From positions 930,001-994,000 of the forward strand of contig NZ_CP031611.1 in the NCBI RefSeq assembly GCF_001687475.2: a DNA stretch of 64,000 nt, read 5' to 3'. The notes beneath the pieces are model-generated. The model worked only from the letters and a program-made list of their open reading frames with translations. It ran no database searches and was not told the DNA's origin. How positions within the stretch are numbered: the first letter of the stretch is position 1; every line of letters begins with the position of its first letter. Positions 7,203 to 17,484 of this stretch are shown here, one piece after another. The DNA is from Campylobacter hepaticus. Its GTDB lineage: Bacteria > Campylobacterota > Campylobacteria > Campylobacterales > Campylobacteraceae. The translations under genes and the position numbers were made by a program.

Positions 7203-9640
7203 TGTTTGCAAAATTTCTAAAATTATTCATATTGCATCCAAAAAGTACTTTTTTTGGGACTTTATTTCTTTGTATATTTTTAAGTTTTTTTGCCTTTAAA
7301 CTTGATATAGATGCAAGTGCTGAGAGTTTACTTTTAGAAAATGATCCTGATTTAAAAACCTTTAGAGAAATTTCAAAAAACTATAAAAACGATAATTTTT
7401 TATTGCTAGCCTTTAAACCCTATGATGAAAAACCTTTTTCAAAACAAAATCTAGCCAAATTAACAAAACTGCATCAAGCGCTAGAACAAGCTCCTTTGGT
7501 TGAAAGGGTTTTTAGCATCATCAATGCTCCCTTGCTTCAAAGTTCTCAAAACACGGATTTAAAAAAACTTTTAGATAATATCCCAAATATTACAAGCAAA
7601 GATATCAATCTTACTAAAGCCCAAAATGAAATTATAAACAGTCCTTTTTATAAAAACAATATCATTTCAAAAGATGCTAAAATCACTGGGCTTATTATTT
7701 ATTTACAAACTGATGAAGTTTATAATAAACTTATAGAAAAACGTGACCTTACTCAAGATGAAACAGAAAAAAATCAAATACGTTTAGCCATAAAAGAACA
7801 TCAAAACAAACAAAAAGTCATTACAAAACATAGTTTAGATACGATTAAAAATATCATCAAAGACTATCAAATACAAGGCGATGCACTCTATCTTGGCGGG
7901 GTTAGCATGATAGCTGATGATATGATAAATTACATCAAATCTGATCTTTTAATTTATGGAGTCTTGCTTGTATTTTTACTAGGACTTGCGCTTTATTATT
8001 TTTTTCGCTCATACTTTTTTGTTTTTTTAGCTCTTTTTATTTGTTTTATAAGTTTAAGTGCTGCAAGCGGACTCTTTACTCTTTTAAAATTTCAAATCAC
8101 AGTCATTTCATCAAACTATGTTGCTTTACTTTTAATCATTACTTTAAGCATAGTTGTACATTTAATCACGCATTTTATACAAATAAGTACACGTTATACT
8201 AAGGCTAGTATTCAAAATTTAGTACTTCAAACCTTACTTGCAAAAGCAAAACCTAGTCTTTATGCTATTATCACCACCATGATAGGATTTTTATCTTTAA
8301 TATTTTCCCATATAGAGCCTATTATTAAACTTGGTATGATGATGAGCATAGGCATAGTTTTAGCACTCATTTTAAGTTATTTGTTTTTAGCTAGTATTTT
8401 AGTTCTTACAAAACCAAAAATCAGCCATAAAAAAGAAATACGTTTAAATTTTTTAATCTTTTGTGCTAAAACCAGCCTTGATAGCAAAAAACGTTATATA
8501 ATTTATGGAATTTGTATTTTTGTGATTATTTTAGCTTTATTTGGCATATCAAAACTTAGAGTAGAAAATTCTTTTGTGAACTATTTTAAAGACAGTAGTG
8601 ATATTAAAAAAGGACTTTTAGTTATTGATAAAAATTTAGGCGGGACCTTGCCTTTAGAAGTGATTGTTGAATTTAAAAAAAATACAAATAATCAAAATAC
8701 TAATGATACTTTAGATAGTTTTGAAAATGAATTTGATAATTTAGCCAAAGAAGATACGTATTGGTTTGATTCTGAGAAAATACGCATAGCTCAAAAAGTT
8801 CACAATTTCTTAGAAAAGCAAGAATTTGTAGGTTCAGTTTTAAGTTTAAATAGTCTTTTAAGCTTAGGAAAAAAGATCAATAATGGCAAAGATTTAGATG
8901 ATTTTACCCTTGCTTTTTTAAATGAAAATCTACCTTCTCAATTCAAACAAGATTTGCTTTCACCTTTTGTGAATATAAAACACAATCAATTAAGATTTAA
9001 TATGCGTATTGTTGATTCAAATCCTTATTTAAAACGCAATGAATTTCTTATAAAACTTAAAAAACAACTCCATGAACTTTTAAAAGATGATGGGGTTATA
9101 ATACAAGTTACAGGCATTATGGTGCTTTATAATAATATGCTTCAAAGCCTTTTTTCATCACAATTTGATACTCTTGCTTTTGTGATTTTGGCTATTTTTA
9201 TACTTTTTATCATTGTTTTTAAAGATTTAAAATTTTCTCTTATTGCTATTTTGGTTAATGTTATCCCTTTAAGCTTAGTTTTTGCTCTTATGGGATTTTT
9301 TAACATCCCTCTTGATATGATGAGTATTACTATAGCTGCTATAAGTATAGGTATAGGTATAGATGATGCTATACATTATATCTACCGTTTTAAAGAAGAA
9401 ATCAAAAAAAACAATATAAAACAAGCCATTATAAACTCACATCTTAGCATAGGATCAGCACTTTATTATACTACTATAAGCATAGTTTTGGGTTTTAGTG
9501 TCATGATGAGTAGCAATTTCATCCCTACAATTTATTTTGGAATTTTAACCGTTTTTGTGATGATTTTACTTTTAAGTGGAAGTTTATTTTTACTTCCAAG
9601 CTTTTTAATCAGTTTTTATTCTCAAAAAGCCAAGGGTTAA
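7202..9640 (+). CDS. MMPL/RND-family transporter (HAE3-like)
   Basis: An 812-residue inner-membrane protein with the RND/MMPL layout of two halves, each having one N-terminal membrane segment, a large periplasmic loop and a five-helix block (about 245-400 and 650-805). The second half contains ISIGIGIDDAIHYIYRFKEE, with the charged residues of TM helix 4 used in proton coupling. The family exports lipids, hopanoids or hydrophobic drugs. Being coupled to mlaA and mlaC, it may move lipid between membranes in this organism; that is inference. It corresponds by order to Cj1373. Confidence 0.82.
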   Translation: MFAKFLKLFILHPKSTFFGTLFLCIFLSFFAFKLDIDASAESLLLENDPDLKTFREISKNYKNDNFLLLAFKPYDEKPFSKQNLAKLTKLHQALEQAPLVERVFSIINAPLLQSSQNTDLKKLLDNIPNITSKDINLTKAQNEIINSPFYKNNIISKDAKITGLIIYLQTDEVYNKLIEKRDLTQDETEKNQIRLAIKEHQNKQKVITKHSLDTIKNIIKDYQIQGDALYLGGVSMIADDMINYIKSDLLIYGVLLVFLLGLALYYFFRSYFFVFLALFICFISLSAASGLFTLLKFQITVISSNYVALLLIITLSIVVHLITHFIQISTRYTKASIQNLVLQTLLAKAKPSLYAIITTMIGFLSLIFSHIEPIIKLGMMMSIGIVLALILSYLFLASILVLTKPKISHKKEIRLNFLIFCAKTSLDSKKRYIIYGICIFVIILALFGISKLRVENSFVNYFKDSSDIKKGLLVIDKNLGGTLPLEVIVEFKKNTNNQNTNDTLDSFENEFDNLAKEDTYWFDSEKIRIAQKVHNFLEKQEFVGSVLSLNSLLSLGKKINNGKDLDDFTLAFLNENLPSQFKQDLLSPFVNIKHNQLRFNMRIVDSNPYLKRNEFLIKLKKQLHELLKDDGVIIQVTGIMVLYNNMLQSLFSSQFDTLAFVILAIFILFIIVFKDLKFSLIAILVNVIPLSLVFALMGFFNIPLDMMSITIAAISIGIGIDDAIHYIYRFKEEIKKNNIKQAIINSHLSIGSALYYTTISIVLGFSVMMSSNFIPTIYFGILTVFVMILLLSGSLFLLPSFLISFYSQKAKG

Positions 9641-9646
9641 ACCTTG

Positions 9647-10258
9647 TTAAAATGATTTTCTTTTATTTAACATTTTTAAAATGATTTTCATGAGTTCTAA
9701 AGCTTTAAAACGATGAGAAATATGATTTTTTTCCTGTGCATTTAATTGAGCTAAAGTTTTATCATATCCTTTTGGGATAAAAAGAGGATCATAGCCAAAA
9801 CCATTTTTACCCTTTGGTGTGTCAATCACACATCCATGCATACTCCCATGTACACTAAACTCACCTTCTAAACCCACTAAAGCAAGAGCTGCTACATAGT
9901 GGGCTTTACTTTGCTTAAAACCTTTTTTTGCCATTTCACTTATGAGTTTATTACGATTATTTTTATCATCTCCTTGGGAACTAAAACGAGCTGAATAAAT
10001 ACCTGGTTTTCCTTCTAATACATCAACACAAATACCACTATCATCACTTAAAACAAAAAAATTCTTTTTTTGTTCCTTATTTAAGGCATCAAACACTGCT
10101 CTTGCTTTAATTAAAGCATTTTCTTTAAAACTTTTACCATTTTCTTCAATCTCAAAAGTTTGTAAAACTTCATCAAAAGCATAAAGATCAAAATCTTTTA
10201 AAATAGCTTTTAATTCTAAAACCTTATGTTTATTACTCGTAGCTAGGACAATTTTCAT
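9647..10258 (-). CDS. rdgB: XTP/dITP diphosphatase (RdgB/HAM1)
   Basis: A 203-residue Ham1-family pyrophosphatase that clears non-canonical purine nucleotides (dITP, XTP). Motifs: N-terminal [26 protein letters not shown] and [11 protein letters not shown] in the middle, then [10 protein letters not shown] and ISHRFKAL at the C-terminus, all canonical. I place the start at the ATG at 10258, which has GGGAG 8 nt upstream, and not at the in-frame TTG at 10273 that overlaps this Shine-Dalgarno. It runs convergent with the MMPL gene, with 6 bp between stops. It corresponds by order to Cj1374c. Confidence 0.92.
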   Translation of the reverse strand: MKIVLATSNKHKVLELKAILKDFDLYAFDEVLQTFEIEENGKSFKENALIKARAVFDALNKEQKKNFFVLSDDSGICVDVLEGKPGIYSARFSSQGDDKNNRNKLISEMAKKGFKQSKAHYVAALALVGLEGEFSVHGSMHGCVIDTPKGKNGFGYDPLFIPKGYDKTLAQLNAQEKNHISHRFKALELMKIILKMLNKRKSF

Positions 10259-10376
10259 CCAAAAAACTCCCAAATAATATCAAAATAAATATAATTTTAT
10301 ATCATTTATCCTTGCAGCTAGCTTTTAATTAGAAAAAGACACGATTGCGTTAATCAACACTTAATGCATTTCATAG

Positions 10377-10382
10377 TAAAAT
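10377..10382 (+). promoter_or_regulatory. Possible -10 element for cmeG
   Basis: TAAAAT lies 41 bp before the cmeG ATG in the 164-bp divergent gap from rdgB. It is only a near-consensus -10. I see no clear operator palindrome. Confidence 0.3.
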
Positions 10383-10422
10383 TATCCTAATTTTTAATTT
10401 CAAATTTAATAGGAAATTGATA

Positions 10423-11730
10423 ATGTTAAATCAAGTTTTACCCTTGTCTTTTATAGTTGGGACAAGATTTTTTGGGCTTTTTATAGTTTTGCCCGTTTTA
10501 AGTCTTTATGCTTTAAAGCTCGAAGGTGCAAATGATTTTTTGGTAGGATTTTTAGTAGGTATTTATGCTTTAATGCAAATGATTTTACAAGTTCCTTTTG
10601 GAATTTTAAGCGATAAAATCGGACGTAAAAAAACCATGCTTATAGGACTTATTATTTTTATCATAGGTTCTTTAATTTGTTCTTTTGCAGACAATATTTA
10701 TACTATGTTATTAGGAAGGATGTTACAAGGTTCAGGAGCCATTGGGGCTGTAGCAACTGCTATGATAAGTGATTTTATCACAGAAGAAAATCGCGCTAAA
10801 GCTATGGCAATAATGGGAGCTTTTATAGGACTTAGTTTTGCAGCTTCTATGGTGATTTCTCCTTTAATGAGTGCAAAATGGGGTCTATCTAGTCTTTTTG
10901 ATCTTAGTGCAGCCTTATCACTTTTGTGTATTATTTTACTTTACACTGTAGTGCCTAAAGAAAATAAAATCTCGCATGAAAATAAAAAAACACCTTTTTT
11001 TCATCTTATTAAACAAAAAAATTTAAGCATGATGAATTTGACTAATTTTATGCAAAAAATGCTTATGAGTATAACATTTTTAAGTATTCCTATCATTTTG
11101 GTACAACATTTAAATTTTAATGCAAATAAACTTTGGATTATTTATAGTATTGCTATGATTGTAGGTTTTATTGCTATGGGTTTTGCTGGAAATTTAGGTG
11201 AAAAAAAAGGTTTAGCAAAGTCCATTTTACTTTGGGGTATTATCTTTTTCACACTTTCTTATATTTGTTTTACATTTTATCATTCTATAATATTTTTTAT
11301 TATAGCTATTATGATCTTTTTTATAGGTTTTAATTTACACGAACCTATTATGCAAAGTTGTGCTTCTAAATTTTGCAAAGTTCATGAAAAAGGTGCGGCT
11401 TTAGGAATTTTTAATGCCGTTGGATACGCTGGAAGTTTTATAGGCGGCATGGTTGGGGGAATTTTTTTACACTTAGATGCTTTAAATATTTTAGCCATTA
11501 TTTTAGCCATTTTGTGTGTATTATGGTTTGTCATTTTACTTTTCTTAAAAAATCCTTCTGAATTTAAAAATCTATATTTACCTTTAGAAACACCTTTAAA
11601 TTTTACAAGTTTTAGTCAAAATCTAGGCATTGTAGATATTTATAAAAATTCTAAAAACCTTGTAATTAAATTTGATAGTAAGCTTATAACTGCAAAAGTA
11701 TTGGAAGAAAAATTAAAACAAAATGTCTAA
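10423..11730 (+). CDS. cmeG: MFS multidrug efflux transporter CmeG (YajR-like)
   Basis: A 435-residue, 12-helix major facilitator protein. Motif A is GILSDKIGRKKTMLIG (about 65-80) and motif B is LLGRMLQGSGAIGAV. After the last helix a C-terminal domain of about 65 residues (DIYKNSKNLVIKFDS) resembles the ferredoxin-like YAM domain of E. coli YajR. The start is the ATG at 10423, with AGGAA 7 nt upstream; an in-frame TTG 6 bp earlier is too close to it. Cj1375, its counterpart by order, was described as the multidrug and antibiotic efflux pump CmeG. It overlaps the convergent Fe-S gene by 4 bp. Confidence 0.85.
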   Translation: MLNQVLPLSFIVGTRFFGLFIVLPVLSLYALKLEGANDFLVGFLVGIYALMQMILQVPFGILSDKIGRKKTMLIGLIIFIIGSLICSFADNIYTMLLGRMLQGSGAIGAVATAMISDFITEENRAKAMAIMGAFIGLSFAASMVISPLMSAKWGLSSLFDLSAALSLLCIILLYTVVPKENKISHENKKTPFFHLIKQKNLSMMNLTNFMQKMLMSITFLSIPIILVQHLNFNANKLWIIYSIAMIVGFIAMGFAGNLGEKKGLAKSILLWGIIFFTLSYICFTFYHSIIFFIIAIMIFFIGFNLHEPIMQSCASKFCKVHEKGAALGIFNAVGYAGSFIGGMVGGIFLHLDALNILAIILAILCVLWFVILLFLKNPSEFKNLYLPLETPLNFTSFSQNLGIVDIYKNSKNLVIKFDSKLITAKVLEEKLKQNV

Positions 11731-13397
11731 TTTTTTCCTAAACTCATGGCTTTAATCATCACTTTTGCTTTACAATCTGGACAACAATAAAGGGTTTTTA
11801 TCTTATACTCATCATTGCCAAATTTAGGCTTCATTAAATTGGCAATTTTTTCTACTACTTTTTTAGTTGCAAATTCCTTAGCGCATTCTATACAAGCAAA
11901 AAGTTCATCTTTAGCCATTACTTGATATTGAAAATATGAAGGATTAAACTCCATACCACAACGCACAAGCTTTAAAGTGTCTTTTTCAGCACAGCTTAAC
12001 TCACAATATCCACAGGTTGTACAAAGCGAAGCATTAAATTTTAAAGCATTTTCCTTAGCATCAGCAATCAAAGCCCCCACATTGCAAGATCCTACACAAG
12101 AAAGACAAAGCGTACAAGTATTAGGATTAATTTCTATTTTACCATATCTTAACCACTCACCACTCTCCACCTTACCAAAGTCTTCATTGGCTATCATGTA
12201 TTGCATTCTTTTTGAAAAATTTTCTCTTGTAGTTAAAGTATTATTATGAAAATCAAATTGCAAATCTTTAATGAATTCTTGTTCTTTTAAAAACTTTTGC
12301 AATTCTTCTTGGTTATGAGCTATAAAAATAGCTTTTTTTTGAAATTTTCTCCTAAAAAAAGTATTTAACAAATTTATAGCTTCCTTACTTCCAGGTGAGA
12401 CAAAATCTGTATAAAAGATTAAATTTGCCCCGCTACTTTGCAAAAGGGTTAAAAAATGCATAGAAGAAAGCCATTTTTCTCCTTCTATCATAAAAGGCAA
12501 AATATCTTTTGGTAAAACAAGCTCTAAATTTTCTAAAGCCATCTTTTTAGGAATAATTAAAACTTTCTTATCTTTATAAAATTTACAAAGTTCAAAAAAA
12601 CTCTCTTTGGGCATAGGAGCATAATCAAGTGATCCACTAGGGCAAACACTAATACATCCACCACAACCTAAACAATCTATTTGAGAAAATTCTAAATGTT
12701 TATTCTCATCATCTTTTAAAATGGCTACTGTAGGACAAATTTGAACACATTTTGCACAATGCTCGCTACGCCTTTGATGATACTGGCACACACTAGCATC
12801 ATAAGTAATATAAGTTTTATAATCATATTGAGGGCTTTTAGTTTTTAAAAATTCTAATACTTGTTCATGACTTTTAAAATGAGTAAGATTATAACACCCA
12901 CTTTGTCTTGTAAAATCTTCACGTAAAGTATTTAAATCCTGGGTTTGAAACAATAAAAAATCAAAATCAAGCTCTAATTCTTGATCTTGAGTTTTAACTA
13001 TAGCACAAAGCTCACCCACACTACCAAAAACAGCTAAAATTTCTTCATTTTTCAAGGCAAGAACCTTAAAATCATGCATTTTTAAAAATTCCACCCATTC
13101 ATCATTTACATCAACTAAAACAAGGCGATTTTGCACTTCTTTACTTTGTTCTAAATCAAGACCTAAATCATAAGCAAGAGCTCTTATTTTATAAAGTTTT
13201 AAAACATTTTCACTTTTTTGTAAGACCTCATCTTGGGAATTTTTAAGATAAAAATTAATTTCTGGAGCATAAATTTGTGCTTTTTGGTTTTTATCATTTG
13301 AAATTAAAACTTCTTTATCACTTACTTGATCTAAAATATCGATAGTATCAGGTAAAGGGATTAAAACATCATTTTTTATATAGACAAAATCTTGCAT
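11727..13397 (-). CDS. Multi-cluster [4Fe-4S] ferredoxin-like protein, probably formate-dehydrogenase associated
   Basis: A 556-residue cytoplasmic protein with several iron-sulfur motifs: HCAKCVQICP and CLGCGGCISVCP near 215-255, CTLCLSCVGSC and CTTCGYCELSC near 430-470, and a C-terminal C-x2-C / CC-x2-C pair that may bind zinc or another cluster. The start is the ATG at 13397, with AAAGG 7 nt upstream; the ATG at 13403 directly abuts that Shine-Dalgarno. It diverges from selA-selB, whose main client in Campylobacter is selenocysteine formate dehydrogenase, so a role in FDH electron transfer or maturation is reasonable but unproven. It corresponds by order to Cj1377c. Confidence 0.75.
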   Translation of the reverse strand: MQDFVYIKNDVLIPLPDTIDILDQVSDKEVLISNDKNQKAQIYAPEINFYLKNSQDEVLQKSENVLKLYKIRALAYDLGLDLEQSKEVQNRLVLVDVNDEWVEFLKMHDFKVLALKNEEILAVFGSVGELCAIVKTQDQELELDFDFLLFQTQDLNTLREDFTRQSGCYNLTHFKSHEQVLEFLKTKSPQYDYKTYITYDASVCQYHQRRSEHCAKCVQICPTVAILKDDENKHLEFSQIDCLGCGGCISVCPSGSLDYAPMPKESFFELCKFYKDKKVLIIPKKMALENLELVLPKDILPFMIEGEKWLSSMHFLTLLQSSGANLIFYTDFVSPGSKEAINLLNTFFRRKFQKKAIFIAHNQEELQKFLKEQEFIKDLQFDFHNNTLTTRENFSKRMQYMIANEDFGKVESGEWLRYGKIEINPNTCTLCLSCVGSCNVGALIADAKENALKFNASLCTTCGYCELSCAEKDTLKLVRCGMEFNPSYFQYQVMAKDELFACIECAKEFATKKVVEKIANLMKPKFGNDEYKIKTLYCCPDCKAKVMIKAMSLGKN

Positions 13398-13467
13398 TAT
13401 CATCCTTTTAAAAGATCATTTTATAAATTCTATGTTAAAATAGCCAAATATTTTCTTAAGGCTTAAG

Positions 13468-14790
13468 ATGAACAAATTAAGGAATTTTCCTCAAATTAAT
13501 ACTCTTATTCATGATGAAACTTTAAAATCTTATCCTTTTTATATCAAAGCATTTTTTTGCAAAAAAGTTGTTCATGAATATAAAAACAATCTCACGCAGC
13601 ATGAAAATTCTAAAGAAAATCTTCTTATACAAATAAAAAAAGAAATTCATGCTTTTTACCGCAAAGATTTACAAAGTGTAATCAATGCAAGCGGGGTTGT
13701 TATCCATACTAATCTTGGTAGAAGTGTGATTGATAAAAGAATTTATCAAGCCTGTGAAGAAACACTTTGTAATTATTCTAATGTGGAATTTGATTTACAA
13801 ACAGGAAAAAGAGGATCACGCTATGCCTTAGTGCTTGAAAAACTTAAAATGCTTTTTGAATGCGAAGACGCCTTAATAGTTAATAATAATGCTGCAGCAG
13901 TTTTTTTAGTGCTTCATTCACTTTGTTTTAACAAAGAAGTTATAAGCTCAAGAGGAGAACTTGTAGAAATTGGCGGGAGTTTTCGCATACCAGAAGTTAT
14001 CAAGGCTGCAGGGGTTAAACTTTGCGAAGTAGGCACTAGCAATAAAACGCATTTAAAAGACTATGAACAAGCTATCAATGAAAACACAGCTTTAATTTTA
14101 AAAACACATAAATCTAACTTTGCCCTTATGGGTTTTCATAGCGAAGTTAATATCAAAGATTTATATCTTTTAGCTCAGGAAAAAAATATTTTAACTTATT
14201 ATGACCTAGGATCTGGTTGGTGTGAAAATTTAAATAAAACATTAACAAAAAATGAGCCTAAGATAAAAAAAATAGTGCAAGAATGTGATATTTTAAGTTT
14301 TAGCGCAGATAAAATTTTTGGAAGTGTGCAAGCTGGAATCATACTTGGAAAAAAAGAACTCATAGAAAAACTTAAGCAAAACCATCTTTTAAGAATGCTA
14401 AGAGTGGATAAATTTACCCTATCTTTTCTTAATGAAAGTCTTAAAGCTTATCTTGAAAAAAATTATGAAAAAATCACAACCCTTAAACTTTTAAATGATG
14501 ATTTATCAAACATTAAAAATAAAGCTTTAAAAACACAAGAAAGGCTAAAATACAAAACCGTTTTAAAAAATAGCAAAAGCTTAGTAGGAGGAGGTTGTAT
14601 GCCTGATAAAAGCTTAGATACCTATGCTTTATCATTTCAAGGAGATGCCTTAAGATTACAAGCTCAATTTAGAAACAAAAATATCATAGGGCGTATAGAA
14701 AATAATGAATTTTTACTTGATTTTAGAAGCATAAAAGAAGATGATATAAAAAAACTTATTGATACGATAAATCAAATGGATCTTTCATGA
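13468..14790 (+). CDS. selA: L-seryl-tRNA(Sec) selenium transferase
   Basis: A 440-residue PLP enzyme that converts Ser-tRNA(Sec) to Sec-tRNA(Sec) using selenophosphate. Landmarks: INASGVVIHTNLGRS near 72-86, the NNNAAAVFLVL segment, and the PLP lysine in FSADKIFGSVQAG near 285. It overlaps selB by 4 bp (ATGA), so translation is coupled. It is needed for selenocysteine insertion in formate dehydrogenase. No tRNA-Sec gene was recognised in the window. Confidence 0.95.
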   Translation: MNKLRNFPQINTLIHDETLKSYPFYIKAFFCKKVVHEYKNNLTQHENSKENLLIQIKKEIHAFYRKDLQSVINASGVVIHTNLGRSVIDKRIYQACEETLCNYSNVEFDLQTGKRGSRYALVLEKLKMLFECEDALIVNNNAAAVFLVLHSLCFNKEVISSRGELVEIGGSFRIPEVIKAAGVKLCEVGTSNKTHLKDYEQAINENTALILKTHKSNFALMGFHSEVNIKDLYLLAQEKNILTYYDLGSGWCENLNKTLTKNEPKIKKIVQECDILSFSADKIFGSVQAGIILGKKELIEKLKQNHLLRMLRVDKFTLSFLNESLKAYLEKNYEKITTLKLLNDDLSNIKNKALKTQERLKYKTVLKNSKSLVGGGCMPDKSLDTYALSFQGDALRLQAQFRNKNIIGRIENNEFLLDFRSIKEDDIKKLIDTINQMDLS

Positions 14791-16592
14791 ATTCACTCAT
14801 CATAGGAACAGCAGGACATATTGATCATGGAAAAACTTCACTCATTAAAGCTTTAAATGGTTTTGAAGGCGATAGCTTAAAAGAAGAACAAGAAAGACAA
14901 ATTACTATTCATTTAAGCTTTTCAAATCTTAAAATTAAAGATAAAAATATTTCTTTTATTGATGTACCAGGACATAAAGATCTGATAAAAACTATGGTTA
15001 GTGGTGCTTTTGGGTTTAGTGCTTGTTTATTTGTTGTAGATATTAATGAAGGTTTAAAAGAACAAAGCTTAGAACATTTAGAAATCTTAAAAATTTTAAA
15101 TATCACAAATATTATTTTAGTTTTAAGCAAATGCGATCTTTGTGAAGACATACCTCAAAAAACTAAACAGATTTTACATGATATAAATTCATTCAATTAT
15201 CCCATTATAAAAGTATTTCATACAAGCATAAAAAACCATCATGGTATAGAAGAATTAAAAAATTATTTATATCATATGAAAAACAAATACAGTGATGAAG
15301 AATACATTTTTCGCTATTATATAGATAGGGTTTTTTCTTTAAAAGGTATAGGAACTGTTGTTACAGGAAGCCTAAACGAAGGAAGTATTGCTCTTCATGA
15401 AAAAATCATTTGCCTTGACACTCAAAAAGAACTCATCATTAAAAACATACAAAATCATGATACCAATGTAGAAAAAATAAAAGCTTATAATCGTGTAGCT
15501 TTGAGTTTAAATTGCGATTATAAAGAATTAAAAAAGGGTTATTTACTCAGTAAAAAAGGTTATTTTAAAGCCTTTAAAGAATGCGATGCCTTAGTGAACG
15601 CCAAAAAACTAGACAATAGTATGATGATTTTTTGTGTGGGATCAAGATTGATTGAATGCAAGGTCAAAATTTTAAAAACATTAGATAAGGATGAATTTTT
15701 TGCACATTTTAGCTTTAATAAAAATGTTTTTTTAAGTTTTAATGAATCTTTTATTTTATTACAAAATAACCGCGTTATAGGTGGAGGTAGGGTTTTAAAT
15801 CCTTTAAGCGAACCTTTAAAAAAAGAACAAAAAAATCAATTTTTAATCTTTTTAAAAAATCAAGATTTCAAAAGTGCTTTTTCCTTTTTAAAAGATACGC
15901 ACAAACATGGATTTGGTTTGCTTTCAAGCTATCAAAGATTTAAACTTTCTCATCAAAAAGCCTTGGAATTAGCTCAAGAATTAGATGAAGTTTTTGTTGA
16001 TAAAAAAAATCTTAATGTTTATGCCTTACAAAGTCTTAATGAAATTAAAAAATTTATCCATTTTATACTAAATAAAAATCCTTATGCTATGCTTTCAGCC
16101 CATTCTTTAGCCTTAAGAATAAATTGGGCAAGTGAAAGTTTTTGTGAACTAGCCTTAGAACAAATGTCTAATTTACTTGATTTTCAAAATGGAGTTTATT
16201 TTAAAAAAGGTATTAATTTTGAAAAACTTCAAGAAAAAAATAATCAAGAGATCTATGAAATTTTAAAAAAACAAGGTATAAAACCCCAAGCTCCTTATAA
16301 TCTTTATGAATTTTTAGAACTTGATAGAAAAAGTGGAGATAATATACTTAAAAAACTTACCCAAAAAGGTTTGGTAATCAGACTAGCACATAATCTTTTT
16401 ATAGAAAAACAAGCTCTTGAAACACTCATGCAAACTTGTCTTCATTTATTAAAAAATCAAAGCCTTGATGTACAAAACATGAAAGAACACTTTAATCTTT
16501 CAAGAAAATATGCTATTGCATATTTAGAATACTTAGATCATTTTCCTCAAGTTAGTAAAGAAGGAGAAAAAAGAATTTTAACAAATATTTAG
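14787..16592 (+). CDS. selB: Selenocysteine-specific elongation factor
   Basis: A 601-residue SelB. The GTPase domain has GTAGHIDHGKTSL (G1, residues 7-19), DVPGHKD (G3) and SKCDL (G4). The domain 2 segment GIGTVVTGSLNEG is typical of EF-Tu-like factors, and the C-terminal half is made of winged-helix repeats that bind the mRNA SECIS element. It delivers Sec-tRNA to recoded UGA codons. It starts inside the end of selA. Confidence 0.95.
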   Translation: MNSLIIGTAGHIDHGKTSLIKALNGFEGDSLKEEQERQITIHLSFSNLKIKDKNISFIDVPGHKDLIKTMVSGAFGFSACLFVVDINEGLKEQSLEHLEILKILNITNIILVLSKCDLCEDIPQKTKQILHDINSFNYPIIKVFHTSIKNHHGIEELKNYLYHMKNKYSDEEYIFRYYIDRVFSLKGIGTVVTGSLNEGSIALHEKIICLDTQKELIIKNIQNHDTNVEKIKAYNRVALSLNCDYKELKKGYLLSKKGYFKAFKECDALVNAKKLDNSMMIFCVGSRLIECKVKILKTLDKDEFFAHFSFNKNVFLSFNESFILLQNNRVIGGGRVLNPLSEPLKKEQKNQFLIFLKNQDFKSAFSFLKDTHKHGFGLLSSYQRFKLSHQKALELAQELDEVFVDKKNLNVYALQSLNEIKKFIHFILNKNPYAMLSAHSLALRINWASESFCELALEQMSNLLDFQNGVYFKKGINFEKLQEKNNQEIYEILKKQGIKPQAPYNLYEFLELDRKSGDNILKKLTQKGLVIRLAHNLFIEKQALETLMQTCLHLLKNQSLDVQNMKEHFNLSRKYAIAYLEYLDHFPQVSKEGEKRILTNI

Positions 16593-16641
16593 AAAATCAT
16601 TATAAAATTCAATAATATTTTATTTTTAAGGATTGAAAAAT

Positions 16642-17352
16642 ATGAAAAAATTAAGTCTAATTTTAATCTCTTGTGCGTCTTTATTTGCCGCTAGCAATAC
16701 AGAAATTAGTGATTTTTACTCAAAAAATATCAAATCACAATTTCCAAGTGCTGTTATTAGTGTAGGAAATCGTCAAAAAGTTGGCGATACAGGTTTTGAA
16801 AGTGTGATTGTAAGTGTTGAACTCAATGGTCAAAAACAAGAAAATATTCTTTTTACAAAAGATAATATCATAACCCCTGATCTTATTGATTTAAAAAATG
16901 GTATTTCTTATGCCCAAGATTATGAAATGAAAAAATTTCAAGAAGCTAGAGAAAATTTTACCAAAAATGCTAAGGCGGTAGCTCAAAAAGAAAGTATGAT
17001 TGTTGCTTTAGGTGATAAAAAAAAGCCAGCTATTTATGTGTTTACAGATCCTGAATGTCCTTATTGTAGAGATCATTTAGCTCGCATTGAGGATGATCTT
17101 AAAAATTATCAAGTTAATTATATTTTAACCCCTATACATGGCAAATCGGCTTTTGAAAAATCAGCTTTAATTTATAAAGAAACAAAAAAAGCAAAAAGCG
17201 ATAAAGAAAAAATTGTTATTTTAAATAAATATTATGATCCAGATATTAAAAATTATCCAAAAGTAAGTGATGCTGAATTAAAAGAAGTGGTTTCTTTATA
17301 CGAAAAATATCGTTCATTAGGACTAAATGCCACTCCAACGGTCATTAAATAA
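16642..17352 (+). CDS. Periplasmic DsbC/DsbG-like thioredoxin-fold protein
   Basis: A 236-residue exported protein. The start is the ATG at 16642 with AAGGA 9 nt upstream; the TTG at 16633 abuts the Shine-Dalgarno. Signal peptide MKKLSLILISCASLFAA. The active site is DPECPYCRDH (CPYC) near residue 140, with the cis-proline loop NATPTVI at the extreme C-terminus. The stop follows this loop at once, whereas DsbC homologues usually continue 15-25 residues (a strand and helix), so the C-terminus looks short. Predicted disulfide isomerase or reductase. It corresponds by order to Cj1380. Confidence 0.78.
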   Translation: MKKLSLILISCASLFAASNTEISDFYSKNIKSQFPSAVISVGNRQKVGDTGFESVIVSVELNGQKQENILFTKDNIITPDLIDLKNGISYAQDYEMKKFQEARENFTKNAKAVAQKESMIVALGDKKKPAIYVFTDPECPYCRDHLARIEDDLKNYQVNYILTPIHGKSAFEKSALIYKETKKAKSDKEKIVILNKYYDPDIKNYPKVSDAELKEVVSLYEKYRSLGLNATPTVIK

Positions 17353-17451
17353 ACTTTTATCTAGCACTCTTTATAGGTACTAAAAATTAAACTCTTTGTT
17401 AAAACTTAATATAAAAATGAAATTTAGAGCTAATGAGGTTTTAATATCATA

Positions 17452-17478
17452 AAAACCCAAAAAAACTTTTTGGGTTTT
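17452..17478. terminator. Bidirectional intrinsic terminator
   Basis: A perfect 12-bp stem (AAAACCCAAAAA / TTTTTGGGTTTT) with a 3-nt loop lies between two convergent genes, the DsbC-like gene and fldA. It has A/T runs on both sides, so it can serve both strands. Confidence 0.85.
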
Positions 17479-17484
17479 AAACAA

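Noticed and set aside
13468-16592. A tRNA-Sec gene or SECIS element near selAB
   Set aside because: No cloverleaf was recognised in the short spacers around selA and selB.
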